Source: Ditylenchus dipsaci (lineage: Eukaryota > Nematoda > Chromadorea > Rhabditida > Anguinidae). From it: a stretch of DNA of 64,000 nt. The notes under the pieces were generated by a model, which was not told the origin of the DNA, did no database searches, and saw nothing but the letters and a program-made list of their open reading frames with translations. Location of the stretch: the NCBI GenBank assembly GCA_004194705.1, contig SADC01000942.1:1-64000 (forward strand), read 5' to 3'. Positions 43,037 through 55,048 of the stretch are shown one piece after another. Every line of letters starts with the position of its first letter. Position 1 is the first letter of the stretch. The translations under genes and the position numbers were made by a program.

Positions 43037-46000
43037 ATTTTCTCCATCACAATTTACTTTACTACAAATCAACCCAACTCATCAATCATTTCGGACCTAG
43101 CCTTGTTGGTTCAGATGATGGAGCCTTTAGCGGCAATTCAACGTCTAGCTGAAGCACGCGCTTTGGGCATGGACCAAAATAGTACAACAACAGCATCTTC
43201 TATTTTACAATCTTCACTCAACTTTTCGGACAGGCTGAACATAGGTCAAAGAATGGATGTGTTCCCGGATGAAAGTGAGTTTTTATCACCTTTCACGAGA
43301 ATCACTGCATTGGTGCAACCATCTTTCCATAGCTTTCATTTTTAGCCGCAATTTCAACTTTTTCAATGGAGTCAAAGTGCATAAATTTGCTCCAGACACA
43401 AAATTTAGGCGAAAAAAAAGGATTAAAAATATTCGTTGCCCAGCAGTCATGTAAATTTTCAAATAAATTCCAATTTTTGTACACCTCGTATTTTATAACC
43501 TATAGTCGACTCGGCCTAGTATAGAACTCGGCCCTAGTATAGAATCCAGTTCTTTTTTTTGCCTTGATTCCCCTCTTGTTTTTTCTGAATTTTATTCTTT
43601 TTTGCTCTTTGTTTAAACCTCAAAGTCAATTTAAAAAGCCAAAATATAACGGCACAAACGGCACAAAATGTATGCCGTTAATATGGTTGATGTCGTTTGA
43701 ATAATATGAGTTCGGCTCTGCATAAATTTTGTCATAAAATACAACAGGGGGACCAAGGCAAAAAAGGCACCGGGTTCTATACTACAGTCGACGCTCGATT
43801 TAACATACACCTTGGGTCGCTCCCTTCGATAATAAACTCCATCAAATCACCCCCCGATTTAACATGCGCTCGATTTAACATACGGTTAGGCTCAGTCTCC
43901 AGGCCGTATGTTAAATCGAGCCCGCTATATAATCAACTCTCGCCATGGTGATCAAAACAAAATTAAGAAATCAAAACAACTCCATTTTTAAATTGCCGCC
44001 TTTTTCTTCGAAAATTTGTATCTAAAGGGGCATACCCGTCTGATTTTTTTGTATTTGTAAATTTACTATGAGGAAGAGTGGGCGAGGATTCATGGTGATT
44101 TTTAGCAACTCTTAAAAGATGTCTTGATCCCCAGTTCAGCTTCCCCATGTTGTTGTTTTGTATATTTGTGAAGTCTTTTTAAATTGTTTTTATAATTAGT
44201 TTTTTTGCGAAATTTTTTAAAAAAGATTTTATTTATCAAAATTCAGATTTGCCATAATTAGGATTTGCTATAACTATTATGACAAGTAGATTATAAAAAA
44301 TGGTAGGAAATTTAAAAAAAAAACAGAAAACCCAAGCACAATTAGGTATTTTCCTATTTGTTCTCATTGTCAGCCTTCAGTTAAAAAATAATGTTAAAAC
44401 AATTTAAAACACAAAAAAGGGAAGGGCTCTGACCATTTTTCAGGGAGGGCAGCAACTACAGTAGTGTCCTAGTAGTATTTTCGATCACTCGTCCCACCCT
44501 CTTTCTAAATTTGGTCACTCTTCATTTTCCTAAAAAATCGGCACCAATGCAATGAATACAATTTTTTTGCGACTGAATACCACCTCAAATTTCAGGTCAA
44601 ATGAGTCGAGAAGATGAAGAAGACTACGAAGATGATGACTCTCTCAGTGCACTCTGTTCCGCGCCTAACAATCTTGCTTCGGATCGGCAAATGGCACAAA
44701 GAGAACCAGCCAACGCCGTGCTCTTCAACTATCGTGGTGAGCGAGTAGCAGGGTTCGAGATGGATGCTGGCACTAGGCACATGATCTGCCTTCCTCAGGT
44801 ACTCTCATTCTGTTTTCGCCGGATCAAATATCAATTTGTAATATTTTTGCAGGTGTATGAACTCTTCCTAAAACAGCTGGTTGGTGGGCTTCACACTGTG
44901 TACACCAAGCTCAAACGTCTTCATATATATCCGCTTATTTGCAATGTGGAACAGGTGGGTCAATATTTTTGCAAATTTCTTGAATTTAGACTGATTAGTA
45001 TGTTATGTTGCAGGTCAGAGCACTTAGGAGTTTGGGAGCCATCCAGCCAGGAGTCAATCGCTGCAAGTTGATTGAAAAAGTGGACTTTGACAAACTGTAT
45101 GATGACTGCACAAACACAAAGTAAACTATTATTTACAGTTAATCAAGCGCTTTTTGGAAAAGTTGAATTTGGTAGTTGGGCCATACCCAGACATGTGCAC
45201 ACGCCTGCCCGGCCGCCGATTTTTACAGCTTGGGCCTGCACAATGTTTTTAGCCTACAGCGAAATTTTTTGCCCATTATGCATGGGTGGGAATGCCTGAA
45301 ATATATAATGAATTTTAGTTTACTGAACCAAAAAAAGTTAAAAACAGTATCTGCAAGGTAGATCAAGCCAATTTTGGGCTCAGTAAGATTTCAAAAAAAT
45401 GTCTCATTCTTAAGTCAGAAAAACTTCTAAAAACCCAAAATTCAGATCCAGACCAGGAAGACCACCAAAACGGTCAGATGGTAGCTGTTCCATGGACGAC
45501 TGTTGGAACAACTCAAGCAGTAGTGCGAAACGGGAAAGACTCGAAGGTAGACCAATGTTTTCTTTATCTTAAAAGCTCTCTAATCACACTCCAATTCAGA
45601 TTCATCTTGTGGTGGTCTTATGCCCTCTTCATCCAGCAACGACCTCTCCCTTTCCAGCACCAATCTACGTGGCTCCAGCACTCCCAACGTTCTCCAACTG
45701 CCACAATCCAATTCTCAACAACAAATCCTTGGCTCTCTGCTGCCCCTGACTGCCCAACACCTGCTCATGCAGCATATGATGGCTGCGGCAGCGGCGGTGG
45801 TCAGCCAGCAGCAAATACAACAACAGCAGCAGGATGTCCAGCAGCAGCAGAGACTCCGGTCAATCTCCTCCACCTCGCTCAACAACCCAGGCAACAACAC
45901 TCAAGGCGGGGATGAAACTTCCTCCTCGTCCAATGAAAGCAGCTCGGCTGCTACTGCCGCTAATAATAATACTAAGCAGGGTGGTGGAATTGGGCCAAAC

Positions 46001-49000
46001 GACAATTCGAAGGCTCAAGAATGGACTAATAACAATGGACACACTGTGTTGATCGATGGCTTGACTGCTAATGATAAAGAGGTCAAGTGTCAGAGGGCGG
46101 AGAGCAACCGATTTTCTAACCAGTGAGATTTTTATGGTACAGAAAAGTTCACTGAAGGAACATAAAGTAAATTTTGAAAAATGCTTCGAGACTTCCAAAA
46201 TAAATATGGGTTCGGGATAGCATTGTCAATCAGCCAGCCAATCGGCCAAATGTCCGTCAAATATTATGTCTTGGTCTTACCTATGGTTCAAAAAATTTTT
46301 TTGGCTGGTACTACTGCAGGGTAGTGGAATTAAGGGCATCACAATGAAAAAAAGGGATGTGAAGCAGCAGAGGTTTTCTCGCTTGAATTTTTTATAAGCT
46401 TTCTAGCTTATCCGACAAAAGTCTTCTGCCTAATTTTTAAAAATAATCTAGGGTCTAGAGATGAGCTTTTCCGAGTATTCCTTGTAATGATAGTCGGAAT
46501 TAAAGTGGAAGAAGCCGCCTAAATCCGCCTATTTTAGGCCACCCCCAAATTAGGTGACCCTCTTAAAAATAGGCGACCCGCCTAATTTAGGCGGCTTTTT
46601 TAAAAATCAAAATCAGAAACCACGGGGGGGGGGAGGAACTAAAGCAAATTTTTTAGATTTTTTCACGATCACAACCTAAAAATCTGACACCAGATTCGTG
46701 TTCAGCATAGTCGATTTGAATGTAAAAGTGCTTTTACAACTCGGAACCCAATGACAATTTAGGGACATCAAAAAAATTTTGTGGAAAAATTTCTGTACAA
46801 GTTGTTGTGTCGAGTGGAATTTAAAATATGATAGTTTTGACCAAGGCAAAAAAGTCAAAAAATTGTCAAAAACGAAAAATACCAAATGAAAGCGCCCGTA
46901 ATTCTAAGGTGTACTGCGGTTATAAAATTTCGAAATCGTGTCAGAAAAAATTATGGATGTTTGGACCCTACTATAGAATACCCCCCTCCCCCCCCAAAAT
47001 CTGACCTTTTAAAACTTAAGTAAAAAGTACCCAAATTTATGTCCCAGACCCCGGAAAATGTGCGCAAACTCTTCATTAGTCACAACTTTCGTACGCTGGC
47101 CTACCCCCAAGCCTAAGGGCTAAGCCTAAACTTGTTGTTTGCAAGGGTAGTTACAGCATTTTTATAAGGTCGGATTTTGGGGGGGGGGGGGGTATTCTAT
47201 AGTAGCGTCGATGTTTGGAATCGTGTCAGAAAAAAAAATTATGAATGTTTGGAATCGTGTCAGAAAAAAAAATTATGGATGTTTGGAATCGGCCGAAGAA
47301 TTAGGTCTCCAGTTGCAACTCGCAAAAATGGACAATTCTTTTTACAAATTCTTTCAATTCTTTTCGCGAAATTTGTGAAACAAAAAAGTACTTTTGCATC
47401 AGCCTAAAAAGGCATTTGGCGGCAAAAAGTACATTTTTTGTAAAAGAAATTGCCCGATAAATCGTCCCTTTAAATTTGACCTTGGTCTTTCCAGACATTT
47501 TTTTGAAAAAAAACAAAATTTTAGTCAAAAAGCGCTCAAAATATTTTTATTTTTTGAGCGGTATCCATTTGATCAACAACCAATCACATCAGCAGCCTAT
47601 TTGATCAAAAATCGATTTGATCAATAACCATTTGATCAACACGTCTTTTCCTTTTCTATCTAATGTGTGTTTATTTTCCGCTATGAATTAATGAACTTAC
47701 TTTTTTTTTTCGAATTTACAATTGTTTTATTTTATTTTCTTGCAATTGTTATTCAATATGAAATTCGAACTGCTTACGTCCAAGAAAAATAAGCCGATGC
47801 TTAGAGATTCCGACGGCTACATTTATTGGAAGATTGTTGCAAGGGCAAACCGAACCTACTGGCGATGCATTCACTATCGAGCCGGCTGTGATGGCACTAA
47901 TAACACCAAATGCGATGGTAATTGTTTTTTTACCCTTCTGAAGTTAACTTTAAGCTTAAAGTTAACTTCACTCCTTACAGGAAGGGCCGTGACTTTCGAC
48001 GGAAAATTTGAGCTAACCACTCCACACGATCACTTTGAGGAGGAGAATCATGCTAAAGTAAAGCCCTTTGAAGTTTTTAATTGCTTTTTTCTATCACTTT
48101 TTGGCAATTTTTAGAAGCAAGCACTGTTCAGCAAGGATCCTTTTCCACAGTTAATTTTGTTCCATTTTAAAACAAAGCAATTAGGAAACTGTTTGAAAAT
48201 AGGAGCAGAAAAATAAAATGATAAAATATTTGTTGATCAAATAAGTGGTTGGTTTTTTCGCAAGATAACTTTTTCCACTTGATCTTGAACTGCAGTCTTA
48301 TTAGGGGTGTCGGTTCATTTGATGCTGGACTATTGAGGGTGAAATCCGGTAATTTTCTTTGATGACCGATGGCAAAATTTTTTTTTCAAAGCGCTGGCTT
48401 TTCGGACTGTTAGTTGATCGGGACTCGTACTGTATAGATATTTGTAATCAAATTTAGGGAACAAACTCCAAAAAATTTGGCACGCCAAAAATTGGGCCAT
48501 AACAAATCGAATTAGACCCGTTCAAAGCTGGTCAATTTAAATGGACTGGTTTGGGATGGTTTGTCCATAATCTGGAAATTTTTTATACGGAAAAATCATA
48601 AAAATATGCCTTGGTCCCTCTGTTGTTTTACAGATAAGTAAATCAGGTGCAAAGTCATTTTTACCACAGTCATAACAGGGCCCAATTTGTACTGATCCAA
48701 TCCCAAATGGCCCCAGCTTTGGCGTGCCAAATATTCAGGCGTACATGGAAGGATCTTATTCAAAAAAATTCAATCTATGATCCTTTTAAACCACATAATC
48801 ATTTCAGATTCCGGTTCACAATCCTCAATGACGAAGTGGAGGACTACAGCAACAACAATTGCCCGAATGACCAGTGCACAGAGTTGAACACCCACAACAC
48901 TGGTCCATTGAATTTGACCAACAACAACAGCAACTCCAAGTTCAGCACCACACCAACCACCATCGTGGTGGCCGACTACGAGGATGAAGACAGTAGCAGC

Positions 49001-51512
49001 AATGGCCAGACCTTCTTGGTCGCCAAAACGTCAACTAGAGGAAAAGAGCGAGCTAGAGACAACAACTCAGACGGTGGCGACAAAAATAACTCCTCCGGCA
49101 ACCAGTCCGAGACCGATAATGATACTTTTGAGCGGGAGAAATCCCTGTCAGCCAATCTGAATGACCGAGGAGAGAGTGAGTCATCCAACAGATCTGGCTC
49201 TCAGAATTCACCTTCACAAAACTCTCCATCCGAGTCGGATCAAGCAATGCAGTTTGTGTTGACCAAAATTACCAGTATGATTGAGACTGCGGATAATGCC
49301 TTCAAAGGCCATTATGAAAAGTTGGCTAGTGAGTATTTTTTATCCACTAGAGAAAACAATTGAGCTAGAGTCAAAATTAAAATTTTTTTAGAAAGTCACA
49401 TGTAATCACAAAATGTATTGCTAAATCAGAATCAGTTGAGGTCAGATAAAAACATACGGAGAGTTGAGATGTGCCTGTTTTGAATAGGCCGTCCAGAAAA
49501 GTCAGACTACTCACTAACTGTAAAAGACATCTCAGCCCTGTAATGGCTTGTTCACGTTGTTCGAGTTAGAGTTCGGATCACAGGTGTTCACGTAGCCAAA
49601 CCCGAACTCTAACTCGAACAACGTGAACAAGCCCTAAATTTATTTTGACCTTGATCTTATGTTTTCGGATTTAAGAAGACATTTTGGTATAAAAATCGGA
49701 CCTCGTTTATCAAACACGCCAAAAAGTCGCCCCAGAGTCAGGCACTTTTCTGCCCCAATTTTCGAAATTTGTTTGAATTTGATCGCCAGTCTATTCCAAA
49801 ATATCACAGATATTATAATATCATCCGACCTTTTTCCAAAATCATTAAATTTTGTCATAAAAACATCAAATTTGTCAAAAGACTTGCAAAATTGGTGGAA
49901 AAGTTGTTGTACCCTAGTCAAGAACGATTTTTGGGGGTGCCGGATAAACGAGAAAATCATTGATTTTTTGAGAAATTTTCAAAAAGTATTTCAATAGAGT
50001 TGTCGACGTGGAATTCGTTACTTTTAGACACTTTTCGAATTTTAGCTCCAAAAGCCATCTGTATTTTCGGGCAGGACTCCTGCCGCAGGAGTAAGATGCG
50101 GCAAATCACATTGCGACAAATCAAATTGAGGCAAAATCAAATTGCGGCAAACTATATTGCGACAAGTCAAATTGTGGCAAATCACAGTGAACACTTTTCA
50201 CTGACTTAGACTGACGAATCATATTCAGCGAAATATTTCAAAAATCGAGTTTAAAAAAAGTGTCGGACCCAACGCGGGAACGAACTTTTGGGGCGCCACT
50301 ATATCGAGACTCGACTGTATATCAATCGTCAAAATTACCTTAAACAATTTTCATGCACTTGGCCTTGCTTTTCGACGTGGTGCGACGTCTAAATCGACTT
50401 TTCATGTCCCTCCACGTCGAAAAGAAAGGCCAAGTGCATGAGAATTTGCTAAACTAATTTCGACGCTTGGTATGGGCAGTCAAAGATTGGGCCATTTCAA
50501 ATTGGGCCACCGTAAATTGGTCCAAAATTAAGAGCAATATTCGGCAAATATTTACCGAATATTGCTCTTAATTGTGGCCCAATTTGAATTTGGCGCAATT
50601 TACGGTGGCCCGATTTAAAATGGCCCAATCTTTGACTGCCCCTTGGTATACCATTTTGCGAAAAAATATCGTCGGATCTAAAAAAGGTACCACCGAGCAA
50701 AAATACAGATGACTTTTGAAGCTAGGATTCAAAAAATGTCTTGAAGTGATAAACTCCACGTCGACAACCCTATACAGTCAACTCTCGATTTAACGAACCC
50801 CTGGGGACCGGCAAAAATGTTCGTTGAATCGAGAGTTTCATTAAATCGAGAGCTTATTTTAGTCATTTTATTTAATCGCTGGCCAAATAGGCACCAAAAA
50901 AAGGTTCGTTAAATCAAGAGTTTCGTTAAATCGGGGTTTCGTTAAATCGAGAGTTGACTGTATACCAAAAAGTTTCATTAGTTGGTGGTCGTTATTTACA
51001 GTTAACATGTCGGGTGTGGTGTATTTCCTATAGGAGATAGTGTCTGCTCAGGCACATTTTGTATATTATTACACCAGTTGGTAACCAAAGCTAGAAAAAC
51101 CATTACACCCGTGTTGGGTTTTCTCAGCTTTTTATCTGACACTATCTCTGAAAAGAGTCGGCTACGCTCAATTGCCTGACTTTGAATCTACAGCTCGGGT
51201 TTTTTTCCCTTGCCCGATAAATCAATCTTTAACTGAATTGTTTGAATTCTCATCGTCCAATTTTCAGAATTGACAGCTTGTCTTCAAGGAGAACTGGTTT
51301 CGCTGAAAAACTCTGAGCTGCAGACCAGAAAACTTCATAAAATTGAAAAGCAAAGATCAGGTATGTGCTGGCTTATTTTTAATGTGCTTATCATTGTAAG
51401 AAGATTTTTGTTTTTAGATTTGTATTTTCGGAAGTACTCTCATCTTAAACGGGAGGCTCACAACTTAAGAAAACGGGCTAGGCAAACAACAGGTTCAAAG
51501 AAAGAGGGATGA
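43037..51512 (+). CDS. dac: Dachshund transcriptional co-regulator (Ski/Sno/Dac domain)
   Basis: Nine exons in one frame: 43037-43274, 44596-44798, 44853-44954, 45014-45120, 45446-45546, 45600-46122, 48808-49328, 51268-51360, 51418-51512; 634 aa from the first in-frame ATG at 43115, although exons further upstream are possible. The N-terminal Dachbox-N is unmistakable: ERVAGFEMDAGTRHMICLPQ, LVGGLHTVYTKLKRL, ICNVEQVRALRSLGAIQPGV and NRCKLI, ending SRPGRPPKR. This fold acts in nuclear complexes that control eye, limb and neural fates. The middle is Ser/Asn/Gln-rich with AAAAAVVSQQQIQQQQQ. The C-terminus matches Dachbox-C, a coiled coil: QFVLTKITSMIETADNAFKG, then TACLQGELVSLKNSELQTR and KYSHLKREAHNLRKRAR. 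The coiled coil is shorter than in vertebrate DACH proteins. The intron after exon 6 contains a separate FLYWCH gene. Confidence 0.96.
43785..43950. mobile_element. Pogo-like MITE in dachshund intron 1
   Basis: TA then CAGTCGACGCTCGATTTAAC, with an inner TCGATTTAACATACG and its complement CGTATGTTAAATCGAG. The right end is less clear (AATCAACTCTCG). Confidence 0.65.
46490..46600. repeat. Palindromic GCCGCCTAAAT repeat
   Basis: AAGCCGCCTAAATCCGCCTA and AGGCGACCCGCCTAATTTAG-type words give an inverted pair around 46540. It lies in dachshund intron 6. Confidence 0.55.
46970..47208. mobile_element. Short element with CTACTATAGAATACCCCC ends
   Basis: Left CTACTATAGAATACCCCC and right GGGGGTATTCTATAGTAG, enclosing about 190 bp. 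The interior (ACGCTGGCCTACCCCCAAGC, GGCTAAGCCTAAACTTG) matches 5815-5880 in reverse. The C/G homopolymer next to each end is a family feature. Confidence 0.75.
47758..48216 (+). CDS. FLYWCH-type zinc finger protein nested in dachshund intron
   Basis: Three exons in frame: 47758-47917, 47981-48057, 48115-48216 (112 aa). It begins MKFELLTSKKNKPMLRDSDG then YIYWKIV, TYWRCIHYRAGCDGT and, after the first intron, TTPHDHFEEENHAK. The spacing Trp-Arg-Cys ... Cys ... His-x-His is that of the FLYWCH zinc finger, a DNA-binding fold shared by nematode FLH repressors, mod(mdg4)-type insect proteins and Mutator-like transposons. The remainder (KQALFSKDPFPQLILFHF...) has no known motif. AATAAA overlaps the stop codon. 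It lies on the same strand as dachshund, inside its sixth intron, with its own start. It could be an independent small gene, a transposon-derived finger or an alternative dachshund exon; the first is favoured. Confidence 0.75.
49545..49634. mobile_element. Harbinger-like TGTTCAC MITE
   Basis: TGGCTTGTTCACGTTGTTCG on the left and CGAACAACGTGAACAAGCCC on the right, with TAA on both sides, the target length typical of Harbinger. The inner part has GTGTTCACG and GAGTTAGAGTTCGG. Confidence 0.72.
49660..50320. mobile_element. Pogo-like element with an ACAAATCAAATTGCGGC array
   Basis: The right end GCGCCACTATATCGAGACTC then GACTG and TA, plus the block GTGTCGGACCCAACGCGGG, match the pogo-like family. 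The left side (from about 49670) carries diverged versions of the family block. Between 50085 and 50190 a 17-bp unit, roughly GACAAATCAAATTGCGG, repeats about six times. The left border is uncertain. Confidence 0.6.
50473..50644. repeat. Foldback palindrome (GGGCAGTCAAAGATTGGGCC)
   Basis: GGGCAGTCAAAGATTGGGCC at the left and its exact complement at the right, with GAGCAATATTCGG and CCGAATATTGCTC at the apex. Arms are about 75 bp. It lies in dachshund intron 7. Confidence 0.85.
50775..50960. mobile_element. Pogo-like MITE (CAGTCAACTCTCGATTTAACG)
   Basis: Perfect terminal repeats CAGTCAACTCTCGATTTAAC and complement, TA target on both sides, 186 bp. Sub-terminal TTCGTTAAATC..AGAGTTTCGTTAAATC units repeat three times. 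It is the cleanest member of this family here. Confidence 0.92.
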
Positions 51513-52160
51513 CTAATCGGTGTGGCGGACTTAATTAAAATTTCATGCCAACCATCTCTTCCTATTAAAATAATTCTCTCAGAACTTTCAAGTAGAAACA
51601 AACTCTTTTTTTTTGAAACACGTTTGTTTATCATGTTGGTTATTACAAAATAGAATATAGCCCGGTGGAATTTTGTACACATAACTAAAGTCGTTGAATT
51701 GGCCAACAATTGAAAAAAGGCCATTCGCCGGGAAAACTCTGAGCTGAACCAGTTGAGCTAGTTTTCAATTTAGAAATATTTTTTGAAAGTCACATCTAAT
51801 AGAAGAATGCCTTACTGAATCCGAATCCACTGAGACCAGATAATAAAAGTCAAGGAGTTGAATTGTAACTGCTAGTGCTGAGGAAATAGGGTTTTGAAGT
51901 GTTGCAGTGCAGTATTTTTGAATGACCCTTGGTGCAGTTCAGTATTGCAGTGTCAAAAATTAGTATATGCAGTGTCGCAGTGCAGTGTTTCATGGTGATA
52001 CAGTATACTGCAGTCTTTGATGATACTTCTATTTCAATGTGCAGTAACAGCTAATTTTGAATCGGAAATCAAGTCAATCAAACATTTTATTGCTTTCCAA
52101 ACACAATAACAATAATCGAGGAGCTCCTGCTGCTACACGTTGGTTACTGATTCTCTCTAA

Positions 52161-53211
52161 GGCTATAGGTGATTTGCGCCCTCAAAATGCTCATTTACGC
52201 CCTCAAATTAATTATTTACGCCCTCAAATTTGAAATTGATCAAAATGCTTATTTACGCCCTCAAATTACTCATTTACGCCCTCAAATTTCTTTTTTACGC
52301 CCTCAAATCGACCAAAATGCTTATTTTAGCCAACATTTTGCGGGAATTCAAATTTTTTAGTCTCAACTAGCGAAACCAGCCGATCGTCCACTTATATCAT
52401 AGAAATTTTTACATTTTTCATGTTCCAAAACCTGTTTTCTGGACTAATTCGGGCATGCTGAAGATGGTTTGACAGTGGTAAAATCCCGTGTTCTCGAGTA
52501 TATTTTGAGTTTTGGTGAATAATTGATTTCACCAAAATCAATTATTTCACAACACTCAAAAAATACTTGAGAACACGGCATTTTACCACCGTCAAACCAT
52601 CTTCAGCATGCCCGAATAAATCCAAAAAACAGGTTTCGGAACATGAAAACGTTAAAAAAAATTTTGATCCAAGTGGACGACCACTTGGTACCCACATAGG
52701 TACTTCACCTAGGTACCATCACCAGTGCACCTCCGCCTGAGAAAACTTACCTCTCTCTCTCTGGTACAGTCAATCCCCGATTTAGTGCGACCTCGAGTTC
52801 GATGGACTTGGTCAAAAGTCTTTGAAAGTATTGAAAGTGGAACCCCGATTTAGTGCGAACCTCGATATAGTGCAAATTTTTTGCGGCTCTCAGGGTCGCT
52901 CGAGTGAGCTCCTCATGCGTTCTCCTACAGAATGGCTCAGGGAAACTGAAAATACCGGTTTGGAAAGTCTAAACACAGTCAGACATTCGAGTTCTGAAAA
53001 TATGGCCATCTAAAATAGGGAATTCCCACCCAATTTGATCGATTTGAGGGCGTAAATAATAAATTTGAGGGCGTAAATGAGCAATTTGAGGGCGTAAATG
53101 AGCAATTTGAGGGCGTAAATGAGCATTTTGATCAATTTTCAAATTTAAGGGCGTAAATAATTAATTTGAGGGCGTAAATGAGCATTTTGAGGGCGCAAAT
53201 GAATTTTAGCC
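52161..53211. mobile_element. Array-armed element (TTTACGCCCTCAAATT unit)
   Basis: Ends GGCTATAGGTGATTTGCGCC and, inward from the right, GGCTAAAATTCATTTGCGCC. Arms repeat ATTTACGCCCTCAAATT about six to eight times each. A 10-bp direct repeat TTCTCTCTAA lies at 52151-52160 and 53212-53221, inside another MITE whose left end it splits. The centre (52405-52690) is a foldback of the GTGGACGACCACTTGG family. The 9-10 bp target length suits a Mutator-like mover. Confidence 0.85.
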
Positions 53212-53591
53212 TTCTCTCTAATAGAAGACCCCCACCATCCCTAACTCAAAATTGTGCTTTTGGCATTGTGTTTTTGACCCATTTTTTAAAGTATTCTCTC
53301 AGGCAAGTTACCACCCGTTTTGTAGCTCATCTCACTGGCTATAAAATAAGCGGTAACTTACTTGAGAGCTGTGACCACAAATCAGGTCGAAAACACATTG
53401 CCAAGAACACGATTTTGAATCAGGAGGGGTCTTCTATTAGAGAAAATACGGTATTAAAGGGGGGGGGGAATTTATATACGCATCGCCTTTTGTCGAAAGT
53501 TCTAGTCCCTCTGGGGTGTTTTAATTTAAGTTTTTTAGTAAGTTATTTTTACTTTTAGGTCCAAAAATCATCGAGCAGTCGATTGCAACTA

Positions 53592-53750
53592 CCGTATTTC
53601 CTCTAATTATGCGGCCCCTCCTAATTTAGCGGCCCCCCCCTTGTTTTTTGACTAGGATTTCAGAGTTAGGGCCATTTTTGATTTACAATTTCAAGATTTT
53701 CGGGCATCCAAAAAATTTAGCGGCCGGCCGCATAATTAGAGGAAATACGG
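53592..53750. mobile_element. MITE with CCGTATTTCCTCTAATTATG ends
   Basis: CCGTATTTCCTCTAATTATG then GCGGCC on the left and the exact complement on the right, TA flanks, 159 bp. The C-rich interior is not coding. Confidence 0.88.
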
Positions 53751-54735
53751 TATTTCCAGCACTGATTTGATGTCAGCAAATGCCTCAATTTTGCGATTCC
53801 AAGCAAATGTCCACCAAAATTAGAGGAAACCAGCCAAAATGATGCGTACTTAGACTAATATAGCCTGAGTCTCCGCCAATTTTATTTATTTGCTCACATG
53901 TTTAGTGACTTTCTGGAGTCAGAATTTCATGGGGAACAAGATAGAAATTTTTACACACCAAAATCACTTCAAAAAATCAGGTAGCGAGCGAAATGTTGAC
54001 TCAGGAAGAAATGAGTACTATTAAGGGGTAGGATTTCAGTATTATTTGGGAACTGATATTTTTTGCGATTTCAATTTACATTATTCTATACAAACGTATG
54101 CTGAAAATGACGGCAAGAAACAGGGCTACATTTTGAGTGCAAGGTTGCAAATGAGTATGTAAATTAAAATTGGAAAAAACGTCAGTTCCAGGATACTACC
54201 GAAAAGTACTGGTATAGTCCTATTTAGGATTTCATCGAATTGGACATGGTTCAATGTTTTTTGAATTCTAGCTAAAACTCTGTACTAACTTTTCATCTGT
54301 ATAATAGCTCAAATGAAAGCCCAGAAGCTTGGCTACATTTTGACACTAAACTTGTAAATAAAAGGACAAAAAAAACAGGGTTTGCACCCAGTGGTAGTCG
54401 AACCTGTGACCTAAGGCGATGCGTATATAAAGTTTCCACCCCCCCCTTTAATGGTAAAATGGTTGAAAGGTTTCTACGAGACAAAGAAAAGATACAAATG
54501 GAAACGGAGAACGCGTAAGCAAACGACAAAACGTAGTAAAAATACAGACAAATTCTAAGGTGTAATTAAAATAACTCTGCAGTGTAAAACTGCAGTATTT
54601 TAACGCGGCGCAGTGCAGTGTTGCAGTATTTTAAACTGATGCACTGCAGTATTGCAGTGCAGTATTTTTGCTCAATTTCGTTTAGTGCAGTATTGCAGTG
54701 TAGTATACTGCACTGCACCCAGCACTAGTAACTGC

Positions 54736-55048
54736 CTTAATTTGGCCATCCCGAGAATTCGGACCACCCACATGCTGCAAAGGAAACCCCAGCCCTTGCA
54801 TTTTTTGACACGACTTCGGTACTCAAGACAACATTTTGGTACTACAGTAGCACCTTGCCTACCAATCACCCCCTAATTGACACGACACAAAGCCTGAAAA
54901 TCCAGAACTTTTAAACACATGGCCAGAAAATTCAGCAAAGCAAAAAACAACGTTTTCGAAAGTGGTTTTATTTGACCAAACGCTGTACAGAGCAAAGAAC
55001 TATAAACACACAATGAAAGAACGAATAACTGAAATCTGTGATTGTTGC
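54736..55048. other. 3' flank of the FAM32A-like gene
   Basis: Read on the - strand, AATAAA is present at about 54966-54971, a plausible poly(A) signal about 80 bp past the stop. Nothing else supported. Confidence 0.5.

Larger units (their letters stand above)
51873..54727. mobile_element. Array-armed hAT-like element (TGCAGTATTGCAGTG unit)
   Basis: Ends TAGTGCTGAGG and CCCAGCACTA, with an exact 8-bp duplication GTAACTGC at 51865-51872 and 54728-54735. Arms (51910-52020 and 54585-54715) are arrays of GCAGTATTGCAGTGCAGT. Within it are a CCGTATTT..CTCTAAT MITE (about 52146-53456), itself split by another array-armed element (52161-53211), and a further MITE (53592-53750). Non-autonomous: no transposase seen. 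Confidence 0.87.
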
